Shown here piece by piece: positions 35,530 through 47,120 of a stretch of DNA of 64,000 nt. The stretch's first letter is position 1; each line of letters starts with the position of its first letter. Where the stretch lies: positions 36,834,772-36,898,771 of the forward strand of contig NC_031495.1 in assembly GCF_000237925.1 (NCBI RefSeq), given 5' to 3'. The notes below the pieces were generated by a model. That model was not told the DNA's origin, ran no database searches, and was given only the letters and a program-made list of their open reading frames with translations. Position numbers and translations under genes: made by a program. Source of the DNA: Schistosoma mansoni (Eukaryota > Platyhelminthes > Trematoda > Strigeidida > Schistosomatidae).

Positions 35530-36305
35530 AAAAGAAGTCACTAGCCAGGCTTTTATCATTACTTATCTCAAGCACATGTGGGTTTATACACAGACGTATT
35601 GGACCACATTACACTATAAAATAAATTAAGAATTAAAAGCCGTATAATAATGGTTAGTGAGTTGACGGAAAGATTAAACGGAACATAGAGCTAGTAATCG
35701 CCCCCAAATGCCCTGGTACGGCCGAGAGTGGGGAGAGTTCGCTCTCCCTCTCGAAATGCTCTCACATGGCCACGCGAATATATAACCTCTGCCAGAGAAG
35801 TCCTACTCACTGCCTTCTCGTGGCGAGGGTGTTGTTTACGAAATTGAGAGGACGAAACGCGAATATCCGGCGCTTTAACCGGGTCGGTAGACACGGAAAG
35901 TTCACCTAGGGGAGTCGGAAAACCCTGATTCCAAACCAATGGTGAACATGGGCTCCAGTATCCTGAAGGAACAAATGGCTTGTGAACCAATTGTTGGTCA
36001 CCGGCTACCATGGGACTGCATCTCCTCACGATGCTCCACTGCCTTGTGGACTAGACCTTCAGGTCAGAGGCTCCGGGTGTGGCCCCTTAAGAAAACCATC
36101 TGCTTCAGTTTGGGCACCTGGGCAGTATCACATCCCTCACACAAATCAAATGAGATTTGTGTGGCGCATATTTATCTGGTGCTTCCTTGTACCAATATTT
36201 ATGTGTTTAAATAAATAAGAGCTAGTAATCCAGTTATATGGTAATCACGCAATATGAGTGTAAACAGTATTAGCCCATTAAAATAGTTATGGAAGTTACT
36301 ATTTT
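35530..36305 (-). mobile_element. Old LTR of the 59-kb family, split by a later insertion
   Basis: Pieces 35530-35686 and 36230-36305 follow, in order and with many changes, the LTR at 40269-40787: AGGCTTTTATCATTACTTATC, the GGGTTTATAC block, the CACATTACACTATAAAATA block, then after the insertion AGTGTAAACAG and TTATGGAAGTTAC. The match is moderate. Confidence 0.45.
35699..36217 (+). mobile_element. 519-bp non-LTR insertion with 12-bp target duplication
   Basis: Bracketed by AGAGCTAGTAAT (35687-35698 and 36218-36229), perfect over 12 bp. GC-rich for this region, ending in a TTTAAATAAATAA tail, so plus orientation. It holds no recognisable protein domain and may be the 3' end of a longer non-LTR element or a non-autonomous one. 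Confidence 0.75.
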
Positions 36306-36439
36306 TCTAGTTTTTGTTCTGACACATCAAAACACTTGTTCCTTTGGGTACTACCATGTCAGAGAGGTTTGCTAGGCTTTTATAATACTAAAAGCAACAA
36401 TCAGAAGTCTGAGAGAGTAGTTGTATTACCCATGATGCT

Positions 36440-36666
36440 GGTGTAAGACAACAGCAGGGTGTTTCCCCAGACAGCCATTATCTGCATTTTTACAATAAAG
36501 CGAAGGGACTAGAGGAGATCGGTCTTAAAGATAACACACATCACCTCAGGAATTTCCGTTGCTGGTGGTAAACCTGTTAAGGCGCGGATTTAACACATCA
36601 AAAACTGGAAAGTTATTTGTGGCCCACCTCAAGCAATTGTCCTTCGGACTCTAAAGCCGCGCTCCC
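36440..36666 (+). repeat. Dispersed repeat D, degenerate copy
   Basis: Related to the 7040-7490 block in the opposite orientation: CCTCAAGCAATTGTCCTTCGG and the ACTCTAAAGCCGCGCTCCC block line up with it. Confidence 0.5.
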
Positions 36667-37156
36667 AGATTGCTAACTTACATACTTACGCCTACTACCC
36701 ATTGTGGAGAAGCATAGATCTCCCACCAGAATTTCTCAACCATCTCTGTTCTGGTCCGTTCCTTCCAGTTGTTTGAAATTGATATTCATTCCTTTGATGT
36801 CTCCCTTCAATTCTCAACTTAATGTATCCCTTGGTATTCCTCTTCTCCTTTTCCCTTCACGATTCCAAGTATGAACTTGCTTTGTGATGCAGTTTAATGG
36901 CTTCCTCAATGCATATCCTATCCACCTTCGGCGTCTTTTCTTAATTTCTTTTCCAGATGGAAGTTGGTTTTTTCTCTATCACAGTAGGTTGTCGCTGATG
37001 ATATCCGGTCAACGAACCTTGGGTATTCTGCATAGACAGTTGTTTATAAATACTTGTACTGTTTTGATAATAGTTGTGGTAGTTCTCCAAGTTTCATCTC
37101 TTTACCAGATTACTAGGATCGCTACTAATCCAGTTTCTTCTTCAAGTACCTCAGAA
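36667..37156 (-). mobile_element. 3' end of RTE-like family 1
   Basis: Minus strand carries the same C-terminal region and GTAA tail as the fragments at 24, 54 and 62 kb, with frameshifts. It abuts the family 2 fragment that starts at 37157. Confidence 0.78.
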
Positions 37157-38160
37157 AGAGGTCAGTCAGCTACAACGTAGGACCAGGCACATTTATGCAT
37201 CGGTCCAAGTTGCCATACCTCGTCAGCACAACAACAAGAACACCGGATTCATAGAAGCAGTTAATTTAGTTGTGCTAGTATGTAAAAGAAAGGTTGTATA
37301 TAAGGATATGGTATAGGAAGGAAAAAAGTTATGAAGCAATTTTAATCTCAAGGTTTAAGGGAATACAAAGAGTGTATACACCTACACCATTGTGATCGAT
37401 TCTGAGCCACGTCACACAGAGTCTCCAACCATTGGTTACGATAGTTACGCGGACCTCAACCAAGTAGTCTGCATCTGCCAACATGGCTCAGACTAGAAGT
37501 TAGTGACTTCAAGCACTGATGCCACGTTTTGGTTTGGCCGCCCCTAACTCTTTTTTAACCAACCCAAACACTAATCAGCTTTGCGCGTCGTGCTAATCGA
37601 TGTTCAGGCATACGTAACACATGACGCAACCATCTCAGTCGATGAAGATTCACAACCTCATCAACTGATTTACCATCATTCCCTAATACCCTGTGTCTAA
37701 CCTCACTATCACCCTGTGATCCCAGCAGATGCGAGCAATATTTCTAAGACATCTGTGGTCAAATACTATTCACTTGCGAGCATCTACTTTTAATGGCCAT
37801 GTTTCACAGCCGTAAAGTAGAACAGAGCGAACTGTTGCGCAGTATACTGGTTCCTTAATTGATAGACGGATATCTCGTCTTCGCCATAGGTGACGTAAGT
37901 TGGCAAAAACCAAACGAGCTTTTTGAATCCGTGTTGAGATTTCGTCAGACACCAACCCATTAGGGCTGATCAGACTTCCAAGATAAGTGAAGTTATCGAC
38001 GCGTTCGACTACTTCACTCCCTATCCTTGCTTAGTTCAGGTGTTGACGCAGGCCAGTCCTGGAGTAACAATTTACATTTGGATGGGGAGAAACGCATCCC
38101 AAACATCCTGGTATTATTACTCAGTTCTAACAGAAGACTGCATTTTGTCAGAAAGAGGTA
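37157..38160 (-). mobile_element. 3' half of RTE-like family 2
   Basis: Minus strand: FGMRFSPSKCKLLLQDW, NFTYLGSLISPNGLVSDEIS, RLVFANLRHLWRRRDI, VRSVLLYGCETWPLK and further down the shared 3' end QWRRCIHSL. A long frame (37770-37955) is intact within it. Confidence 0.85.
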
Positions 38161-39132
38161 TCCTTCTGTCATATGGTCGACGGAGATGTAACAACCTCCC
38201 GCACACCGTTAACACTTGAGATTATCTTGTGTGTTGGTATTTTCGACTTAACTTTCAATTAACTAAGCTTATTTACTTCATTTCACCCAGGATTCGATCA
38301 TCACTAAATTCTAGATCATGATATTGGTTACTACTCAGCTATCATTCAGTGTAACGATCTAAATCCTGCAGGTCAGTAGCGGCTCAAACAGCTCAATAAT
38401 AAAGTATTTTTAAATGGCACTGGGTGAATCACGTTCGAATTTCGTCCTGGGGGGGCAATTTCCTCCAAATTTCAAGGACGATGTGTTGGCAAGTCCCAGC
38501 TAGTTAGTAACTTCTGTTCAGGTTTCTTGGAAATTACCGTCAACAACTGAGTTCAGACATACCAGTATTCCATGGTGTCTTTTTTCATGAAAGTAGGATG
38601 ACGTTTGTCTCAGCTGATGCCATACCGTCTCTCAAGTTCAAATCAACTCATATACATATAGAGAATCACCGTGTGATATGATACTGACGATCCTCATTGT
38701 TATTACTCTTGTTCAACTTTGTCATAGATATAATAGTGAAGGTGGTTATAACTACTTTCGGTTTTCTTATATAGATTTCCCTTGCTCATGGTTTATCATT
38801 AAAGTCGTAAGCGGGTTAGTTCTGTCGGTGAGCGTGATTTTCAAACGTTTTGTGTTATCATCTGTATTACTAAAATCGTAGTAAGTAGCATATAACTCGA
38901 ACATAATTTTTATTTATTTATCAATCAAAACTAATAGACATATATACATTGTATCAATGAGTAGATAATACAAGTTAGTGATTGCTGTTTTAAGAGATCC
39001 ATTTTCATTCATTGGATATTTTTATGTATTTTGACAATAATAATAATGTACTAGACAATTAAGTTCAAGCATCTGATGGTGTTGACTTTCCATCAGAAGC
39101 TATTATAATTGTTTGCAAATATTGAAGTATAT
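38161..39132. other. Non-coding stretch
   Basis: Nothing firmly recognised. CACGTTCGAATTTCGTCC at 38431 faintly resembles a B box but has no matching A box. Confidence 0.5.
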
Positions 39133-39312
39133 CAGAAGGGGCTTTTGTGGATATTATCGTAATTTTAATACTTGAGATCATGAGTCAGTAAGGCAAAACG
39201 GCCATCCAGTGCTTCCAGGTTTTCCATGGTGGTATAATTTCAGTTGACTCATGATCTCAGCTATTAAAATATTGAAGTGTTTACATCCAGGTCTCCTTCA
39301 AGTAGTAATGTC
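39133..39312. mobile_element. SINE family B, palindromic remnant
   Basis: The centre (39200-39235) is the 3' part of the hammerhead and tail on the plus strand (AAAACGGCCATCCAGTGC, GGTTTTCCATGG). TGAGATCATGAGTCA on the left and TGACTCATGATCTCA on the right are inverted copies of the same tail. Each is followed outward by the head motif (TAAAATTACGATAATATCC on the minus strand; CTATTAAAATATTG on the plus strand). Confidence 0.6.
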
Positions 39313-40268
39313 ATATGCAAAATATTTGTGTGAAATTACAGTCTTGAACTTTGGTACTGCACTATTACAATGAAAAATACCGAGTTGCCTAAAAGTTATG
39401 TGGTGAATCACAAAAGGTATAAAGTGAGCATATCGTCAGTTAACTCTACTGTATCTAGCTACATTGCTACTTTCAGTGAATAAAAATTTTCGTGCAATTG
39501 GTTCCCTTCATAAACTTAAGCGAAAAGTGAATATAATCGTATATAAATACTTTTACTCTCTTTGCCTAAGCACATGCGGAAAAAGTGTAGTGCAACACAT
39601 CAACGAGCAACTGGAAAATATGTAATTGATATGACTATTCTCTCAATTTAACATAAAACAAACCATCCTTTTTTTAAATGAATCGCATAATGCAATTTTT
39701 GATAATTTATCGACTTTTACCTTCAATTTTCATGTTATATCTCAATCTTGATTTCATGTTGTCTGGCAAACGGTTTGTTAGTAGTATGTGGAATGTTCAC
39801 GAAAAGAATTAGATACTCTAGACGAACATACATACATATAACTGATAGGCGCAAACTTTACAAAGACAACTTTCTCAAAAGTGCGATAAAAGAAACAGTT
39901 TAGTCGCTTCATGTGGCATCCTTATCTATGTGGTATTTGAAGCGATTAAGAGTTCACTTACTCTGTGAACGGAACGAAGACTTGTGACCAAAGCTATCTA
40001 TTCTGACGCGTTCCAGTCCCACTAACTAGAGTGAGAAGTCCAAGTTCGAAGTGGGGAAAATATATTCCGTAAGCAGCCAGAAGCACAAGCTATCACAACA
40101 GGTACAAATCAAACGTATATACACAGCATAGAATTGTCCCTGGGAAGCGTTATAAAATAGCAAACTAAAAGATACAACGAACCGATAGCGTTTAAGATCC
40201 TCCCAAGTCGGAAATACGACGTGAAGATGAAAATGGCGCTTTTAGCGCGAAAACAAGAAATTTCGAAT
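39313..40268. other. Non-coding stretch
   Basis: Nothing recognised. Confidence 0.55.
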
Positions 40269-40787
40269 TGTTATATCTATTGACTGCGTTCTTGCCCAGT
40301 TAATATATATGAACGTGATAAGACCGCCAATCAGAGAACAGTGAATTTATTGATCGCCCAATGATACACAAAAGCCGTATGAGTAGTCTTGAGTACTTAT
40401 CAGTCCTGCTATCTGCCTAACCCAGCCAGTTAAGTCCAAAACACCAATGACAGCCTCTGCACTACGAATCATTATTCTCAAACATACTGGGTTTATATAC
40501 CAAACAGACTGACCACATCGTACAATAAAATACAAAATAACATTTGTACAAGATTTAGTCAAATGTGGCTGTGAATAGGGTGAACAGTAGTTAATGGACT
40601 AGGGATAACTCAAGAATGGTAAGTCGTATAATAATAGTCTATGGGTCGAAATAAAGCTCATAATAAGAGGGATACGAATGTGGATACTTTAGTTACTTAA
40701 CAATTATACAATAGGAAATATACATATCACATTGGCCCATCAATAGTCCTCAAAGTTACCAATCATAAATCTCCACGGGATATAACA
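40269..40787 (-). mobile_element. Solo LTR with 5-bp target duplication
   Basis: Starts TGTTATAT and ends TATAACA, with CGAAT directly on both sides (40264-40268 and 40788-40792). It resembles the 3' LTR at 59427-59844 along its length, including GTGAATTTATTGATCG, the CTATCTGCCTA block, ACATACTGGGTTT and GGGATATAACA, but with many substitutions and about 100 bp more. No PPT, PBS or ORF adjoins it. Confidence 0.85.
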
Positions 40788-42299
40788 CGAATTTTTTAAA
40801 TAACATTACAAAGATAAGGCATTCACCAAGTGAGTCCTGGGAATCTAACATCCTCAACAATCTACAGTTTGTTCTAAAGGCAAATGGTTTTGATGTACAT
40901 TTATCGTCAGAGATTGGTTAAATAATGTTTTATCGCTAAGAATGCACTTGATTATCTCTCTAGCAATACCAAGTGAATTCTCTACGTGACAAGTTTTGTT
41001 TCGTGAGGTGATGGAAATTTCATTAATGAATTAGTCTTACATAATAAATGACCCAAGTTGTTACTTTAAGACTATCTATTATCTTACAATTTGACTGTTC
41101 ATTTCCAGACAACGGGTTTTACTGATCATTTTCAAAAGCACACACATTTTTTATCCTTTTATATTATGTAAGTCACTATGAAGTTTTATGTGAAGCTGTT
41201 ATATCCTCTGAATGCTGACTTGCATTTAGTACTTAAAACCCTGATTCTGACGAAGCATAGTGAAAACACAAATAGTGTTGACATGGGTTTATTTGACGAC
41301 GGAAATAAATCAAGATAGTATGTGAATACACCACTTTTTTATTATTTATTTGCATTGAGATTAACAGTCGGATCTACGTAATTTAATTTGACCGACTGAC
41401 TCCTAAAAATGTAATTGCATGTCTCAAACGATTGGGAAAAATCCATTTCATGAGCCATTCACAATTCAATAAATTAAGTAACTGCTCTCCATATAAAAAA
41501 ATATCTTATTCAGAGAACCTTTGAAGAGAACCCGACCAACAAGCTATATTTTAGAAATCTTATTACTAAATTTTCAGTTGGAACCTTTAGATGTGACATT
41601 TTTATAATTTTAATGTTTTCAGATAAAACTGTGGTCACTTGATGAAAATTCTACTTGGAGCTATCTGTTGACCGGGTTAGAATCTCTTTTCTCTGACAGA
41701 TCTCCTAATATTCCTGTAGTGTCTTATTATCTATAAGATGGATTATAAAGATACACCCAAATACTCATCCTTGTTAGTAATTCACTTTTCTAAATTACAG
41801 TAAATTCAGTATCCAAGTATTTCATTTATACTTTGTCTTCATGTAATATTTCATAAATAAACTTGATAACTGGATAATAGATATATATTGTCTTGCTGAA
41901 AATCGTAAATTATCTAACTTACTAATTTTCTGTCAGAATTAGTACATTGAGATAATAAATAAAGGTTGTTATTATAGTTCTTTAGTGAATCCTTGGACCT
42001 AAAATTGTGACATTTGATGAGGATATACATAACGGGTAAATTATGCATATATTTCCGAAGCAAGCTGCTAAAGTTTTACTTTAGTAATCAACAACAATTT
42101 GTTTTTACGTATCAATATCTATGAGCTTTTTCACAGATTTTCCTTGTTTTGTTTTCCTATAGTATCGCCGAGATATATGTATTTAGTATGGTGGGCGAGA
42201 CTATAATTTACAGATGATTTTTGAGCGACGCTAAAGTGAGCTTGAGAAAATTCACACCAATAGAATTTGATGAGGGTTATAATTAAATGTAAGGAATTA
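40788..42299. other. AT-rich non-coding stretch
   Basis: Nothing recognised. Confidence 0.6.
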
Positions 42300-42600
42300 G
42301 TGTGGTGTGGTCTACTTATATCCATATAAGTAGTATATGGTGTTGGTCAGGCATAGAATGTATTTTGGCAGAAGACCGATGAGGAAAGAACTGAAATGAA
42401 GCGCAATTGGTAGGAAGATGCATGAATAATAGAATTAGACAAGAGAAAGTGAAGATTGAGACAATTGGTTGTTAATTTGTAAATTAACTGTTCATTGTAT
42501 GGTTATCAAAATTTGCCGAGATAGTCTGTAATTTTTGCTTAAATATATTCGACTGTCCCAATTAGTGTTCTATTCACTACATTAGGATTTACTGTTGGAC
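42300..42600. repeat. Dispersed repeat C, copy 1, with 22-bp hairpin
   Basis: Collinear with 58118-58430 in the same orientation. Near its left end CTACTTATAT-CC-ATATAAGTAG (42312-42333) is a perfect 10-bp hairpin. The rest includes AGATTGAGACAATTG and a TGCTTAAATATATTCGA block. Identity not recognised. Confidence 0.6.
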
Positions 42601-44100
42601 GTTAGAGCTTGCATCACGAACTATGCAATTGAGCTTTATGAATAAATAGATCTCGAGACAAAATCCAGAACCTATCTTAACTAATTGGTTCGTCCAGAAA
42701 TTGTGGTCTCACAGTATGATGTTGATATAGTAATCGTTATTATCGATCTCCTAATGTCATTTATATTCCCATCCGCTTACATTGTGTCACTTACTTGGTA
42801 ACTTCATTTACCATGCTAATGACTAAACCCTCTTGTATTTGGAAGCCAAGTCATATGAACAAGGTACATTACTAAATTAAAAATATATTGAATTAATATT
42901 GAATTATAATTATGTATATCTTTGGTGTATGTTTTATAAACTGGAATATCACCATTTTAACCTTTAAGCTTCCTGATAAAGAGATTCGTCATTTATAACG
43001 AAAATTATATTGACCAGGACTGGTTGTTTGACAAGTAATACGGTTATATCTTAATTTATCACACACATACGCACACATAACCATGTCATTTGTCGCGGAA
43101 AATAAGATATATTAGCATTTATAAACTTTTGAATCAATATTTCCCACTGACATTTCAAGAATCCATGTTTGGGAACCAAAAACTTTCAGTTTCTTTCTTT
43201 ACAATGTAGTGAACCCGGCACATCAATGTGAATAATGTTGTATAATTTAAAGAAAGATTCAATATTTTCCATAAATGAATTAGATGTTATTTACACTGAG
43301 TTCTAAGGTAAATCGACGACATAGAAAAGAGAATGAATTGGCGTTGTTGATCGTTCTGTATTTTGGACAGATTTTTCAACACGAAAATATACTTTATTAA
43401 AGATAATTACACACAAACACATTACTGTACTATGTGCTTCTATGCATACTTTATTTATTCAATGATTCAATATTAGCTATTATCCGGGCCAAATGTTGGC
43501 ACTTATCCCCCATCCCACCCACCTTATTTCTTTTTACTTATTTTATGATACTTGGATACGTGTTGCTAAATACAACAAAGCAAAAAATGTTTCTCATTCT
43601 AGTCCGAATTTTGTGTCCATATATTTTTAGGAGAGGTTTGTGTGCTACACTAAATATTGCTGTATGAAAGGCAGGTCGAAAATATCGAATAAGAAACACT
43701 AAGGTACCATTAAAAAATACAATAAAAAAGTGAATCGTAATGTTTGTAGGCTAATGTAAAAGCATAAGTTTTAATATTTGTTAACTGACATTATATATAT
43801 GATAGAAAGGTAGATATACATATGTATTTATATGCACACTATCTCAGCAACATAAGTACATACCTGAACTGCATAATATGTATACACACCTATATGAATT
43901 GAATAAATATGAATAGAGAGGTGGGCTATTTTTATATTCATAGGTGTACATTGTTTTGAATACAGGCTTGGGCAATAATAACCAGTATATCGTCACACTT
44001 TATTAAAGACAATAATAAAAGCGCAAACAACATACTGGGTGCTCTTTAATTAGAGCCCCATAAAAAGACCAAACATAAGATATCGTTATTGCTAAATAAT
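42601..44100. other. AT-rich upstream region of the collagen-like gene
   Basis: No gene seen. Short AT microsatellite-like patches at 43790-43900. A promoter for the gene starting at 44101 should lie here but I cannot place it. Confidence 0.45.
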
Positions 44101-44227
44101 ATGTATCTGTATCATTGGACTATGAACAATCAATTTCAAGTATATTTAACTAGTTTTGTGTGGATTATTCTACTATCTAACACTCCTGTCAATGGCTTTT
44201 TAGAGAGATTACAAACAGCACCTCAGG
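44101..44227 (+). CDS. Fibrillar collagen alpha chain-like gene, exon 1 (signal peptide)
   Basis: Exon 1 of a multi-exon gene (exons 44101-44227, 61136-61318, 63094-63349, continuing beyond the window). It encodes a secretion signal: Met at 44101 or 44122, then the hydrophobic run VYLTSFVWIILLSN and a likely cleavage after PVNG, followed by FLERLQTAPQ. The donor G|GTAAGT (44228) leaves a phase-1 junction that fits the next exon exactly. Joined, the protein reads from signal peptide straight into a TSPN (thrombospondin N-terminal-like) domain, as in collagen V/XI-type fibrillar chains of the extracellular matrix. The three exons come from inspection of splice sites and phase; the triple-helical part is not in the window. 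A non-collagen TSPN protein remains possible. Confidence 0.6.
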
Positions 44228-46621
44228 GTAAGTACAACTGTTTTAGTCAATGTTCAATTTGGGGAGGGGGAAGTGTTTATAAATCTGCGCAACGTCTATG
44301 TGTTTTTTTTCATATTAGTATTTCAAATTATATTCTCAGCTAGACAAGGACATATTTACAAGTAAATCATGTAACTGTGATCGGGTTTGAGTTTTATGAT
44401 CAATTTTACCTAAAGTTATAAATAAATATAGTTTAAACGACTCAATGGTATGAGTTTTTGTATTTCTTTGCATGATATTGATATAATTAATTCAAAGTGC
44501 TTATATATGGTTATATTTTTTATTGTTCTAGGAATCAAATTCATGTTATAACTACAGCTCTTTTGTATAGAACCAAATTATACGTGTACTTAGATCTCCC
44601 ATTGCACAATTTTTCTAAGCCATAGAAATTAATAAGTACTTAATTTACTGAAAGTTCTAATCTTTAAGGTTAAAAATGTGTTTTGTCTTCAGAAAACAAA
44701 CTGGAAATATTAAATGCGTTTTGATACTCTAGAAATTTACAGAATAAAAATCAAAGTAGAAAACCGCGGTTGAGATAAACTGAAATACACGTTTTTTTAT
44801 GAATGTTTGCAATGACCATCATAAATTGTTTTCTTTTCAGCAATTCGACAGTTATGTAAAAACAGGATAAAAAATCTAGATGATGAGTTAGCCTGAACGC
44901 GCTAATAATCTCAAGATAGTTTTTAGTGTTGAAATGCTATAATACTTGTTATTCAACAGTCTTTACTTCAGAGTTGTTAGCTACTTTTCTTATGACATGC
45001 GGAAGGCACTAAGTGGATGTCTTGAACTAGTCGGGTTTTGTTCAGATAACTTCTAAATGAAGAGAGTAAAAATGTTCTGATGGCTTATTAGATGTATACT
45101 AGGATAAAATCTAAAAGTAGTGATAATAATCCACAAATAAAAGGCAAATCAAACATCGAAAGATTGAACTTTCTGTAATCATTTTGAAAGATGCTAAGAT
45201 TTCCATAGTTTGTGTAGGTGTTTGTAAGATTACTAGTTGTTCAAACAAGCATTAGCTAATGAGTTTATTTGCCCAAAATGATAATAGACAAATTACGTCA
45301 TTAAAGCCGATCAGTATGAAAATAAGGAATAGACCTTTAAGAGATTCATTAACAATTCAAGTCAAAGATAATTTGAACTAAATGTAAATTTCTATATAAG
45401 TTTAGAGATTTTGTAACGAGATCCTTAGTAAGCGAAATTTATCCAGATTCATTTTAGTAGTAACGAGTCTTTTATCAACTAATTATCGCTTATGAACCTG
45501 TGTTTACAGTAAAATATCATACGATTTGACTTGTATAATACATTTTGCCGTTTTTGTTTATAAAAGGAAGTCATGAATGAAAACTACGTGTAGATCTGCG
45601 CTAGGTAGATGAGAAAATTTGACATTAGTTACCATGTTGCACCACTATTCCCTTTATGACTACCGAAAATTTATGATAAATGAATATAACAGTCCATAGG
45701 ATTTCAAACATAAATTCCTCTACTCATTTCAAAACTGTAAAAACAAAGATCTGAATACAATATCATGAATTCACTTTGATTTATGTACTTCTTCAACAAC
45801 TAAAGAAAAGTTTTAACACGTTAACTTTAATCCATAAAAGTAAAAAAACTACCAATTAATACGAGTACTTATCTAGTGATTTATCCCAATAATTAATTCA
45901 TTTTGTTTAGATTTACATAACCCCCAATATTTTATTCAAATAATCACCAAGGTTAACTAGAGATTGACTTAGTTTCTTTCCGTGAATTTCATTCACGACT
46001 TTCAACATTTAAATATGAACACCAGAGATAAAACTGAATTGATAAACATTTAAATTGATAATTAATAAACGATCTGGAACACATCGTATGAATAGGAACT
46101 GCATTTATTTGAGTCAATTACAAACTGATTGACACAGAATAGTGAAGGTAAGAGGATGAAATACAGTTAATTACAGTCCACAGCCAATAAGATTAGTCAC
46201 TTATGCGTCAACTTGAGCCGATATTCATTTGTATCAGGTTCTTACATTGTTTATGACTGAATGGTTGATGTTTTAGTTCACATACTTTCATTTATATGTC
46301 ATTTCAACAACCTGACAAGTATTTAGTATACAACTGTCTGACTAGAAAAAAATTAATTCAACTGATGCGAATCAAATTGATCAACTTTGCAACGAATAAT
46401 ATGTTAAATGATTGGAGGAAAATGAAGAATATGTAACTATGTAACGCATATCAGGAAGTCTGAACTTTCTGAGAAGGCTTGCACCAAAGAACAATGACTT
46501 CCTAAGCGGAAACCATTTGTTGTTTTGAGTGTTCCCGGGAACCTTTCAAACAATCTTATGCTGGGGAAGACGAACCCAGTGAACTAAGTATTGGCATGAG
46601 TAAGTTTTGTGTAGTTCCAAT

Positions 46622-46702
46622 CATTTTCCGTGTGGTCGAGTGGTCTAAGGCGTTGGATGGGGAACCACCTTTAAACGTCGCCGGTTCGAATCCCACCATC
46701 AA
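46622..46702 (+). pseudogene. tRNA-derived SINE head (type II tRNA-like)
   Basis: Perfect A box TGGTCGAGTGG (46633-46643) and B box GGTTCGAATCC (46683-46693) in tRNA-like spacing. The acceptor and T stems do not pair, so it is not a working Leu/Ser-type tRNA gene. It is followed by a gap and then a hammerhead with family-B 3' end, so it is likely the head of a composite SINE. Confidence 0.6.
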
Positions 46703-46766
46703 CATACATATTCACAACCACCAACATCACATTATCACATCACACACAATACCCACTATCACATAC

Positions 46767-46966
46767 NNNNNNNNNNNNNNNNNNNNNNNNNNNNNNNNNN
46801 NNNNNNNNNNNNNNNNNNNNNNNNNNNNNNNNNNNNNNNNNNNNNNNNNNNNNNNNNNNNNNNNNNNNNNNNNNNNNNNNNNNNNNNNNNNNNNNNNNNN
46901 NNNNNNNNNNNNNNNNNNNNNNNNNNNNNNNNNNNNNNNNNNNNNNNNNNNNNNNNNNNNNNNNNN
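46767..46966. other. Assembly gap (200 N)
   Basis: Placeholder gap within a SINE body. Confidence 0.95.
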
Positions 46967-47120
46967 CACGCCTCCGCATCTGCGACCCCTCAGCCTCCCC
47001 ACGGTGAATCCCACCCAGGGGCTGAGGGAGACCCTGCTGAGGAGTCCTTCAGTAGGACGGAACGGCCGTCCAGTGCTTCCAGGTTTTCCTTGGTGGTCTA
47101 GCTTCAATTGACTCATCCTT
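46967..47120 (+). mobile_element. SINE 3' half with hammerhead and family-B tail
   Basis: GC-rich body (GGGGCTGAGGGAGACCC) leads into a hammerhead (47032-47078) and then GCTTCCAGGTTTTCCTTGG and TCAATTGACTCAT, the 3' end shared with family B. Body and head differ from family B, so the ribozyme-tail module is combined with a different tRNA-like head. Confidence 0.65.
47032..47078 (+). ncRNA. Hammerhead motif, core-mutated
   Basis: CTGAGGAG (47037-47044), helix II GUCC/GGAC, helix III ACGG-type pairs, GUC at 47068-47070. The GAAA reads GGAA (A13 to G), the same change as in the A1 copy at 14.85 kb. Helix I keeps three pairs. Confidence 0.65.

Noticed and set aside
35691-36218. Overlapping ORFs in both directions
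   Set aside because: Within the 519-bp non-LTR insertion, GC-rich with no conserved domain.
38425-38450. B-box-like sequence
   Set aside because: No A box or cloverleaf partner at the right distance.
38678-38881. Hydrophobic 67-codon ORF
   Set aside because: No splice context, no family resemblance, AT-driven hydrophobicity.
44228-44343. Continuation of the signal-peptide ORF beyond 44227
   Set aside because: A strong GTAAGT donor in the right phase lies there, and the read-through has no family resemblance.
46622-46702. Functional tRNA-Leu or tRNA-Ser gene
   Set aside because: A and B boxes are perfect but acceptor and T stems do not pair; it fits a SINE head instead.
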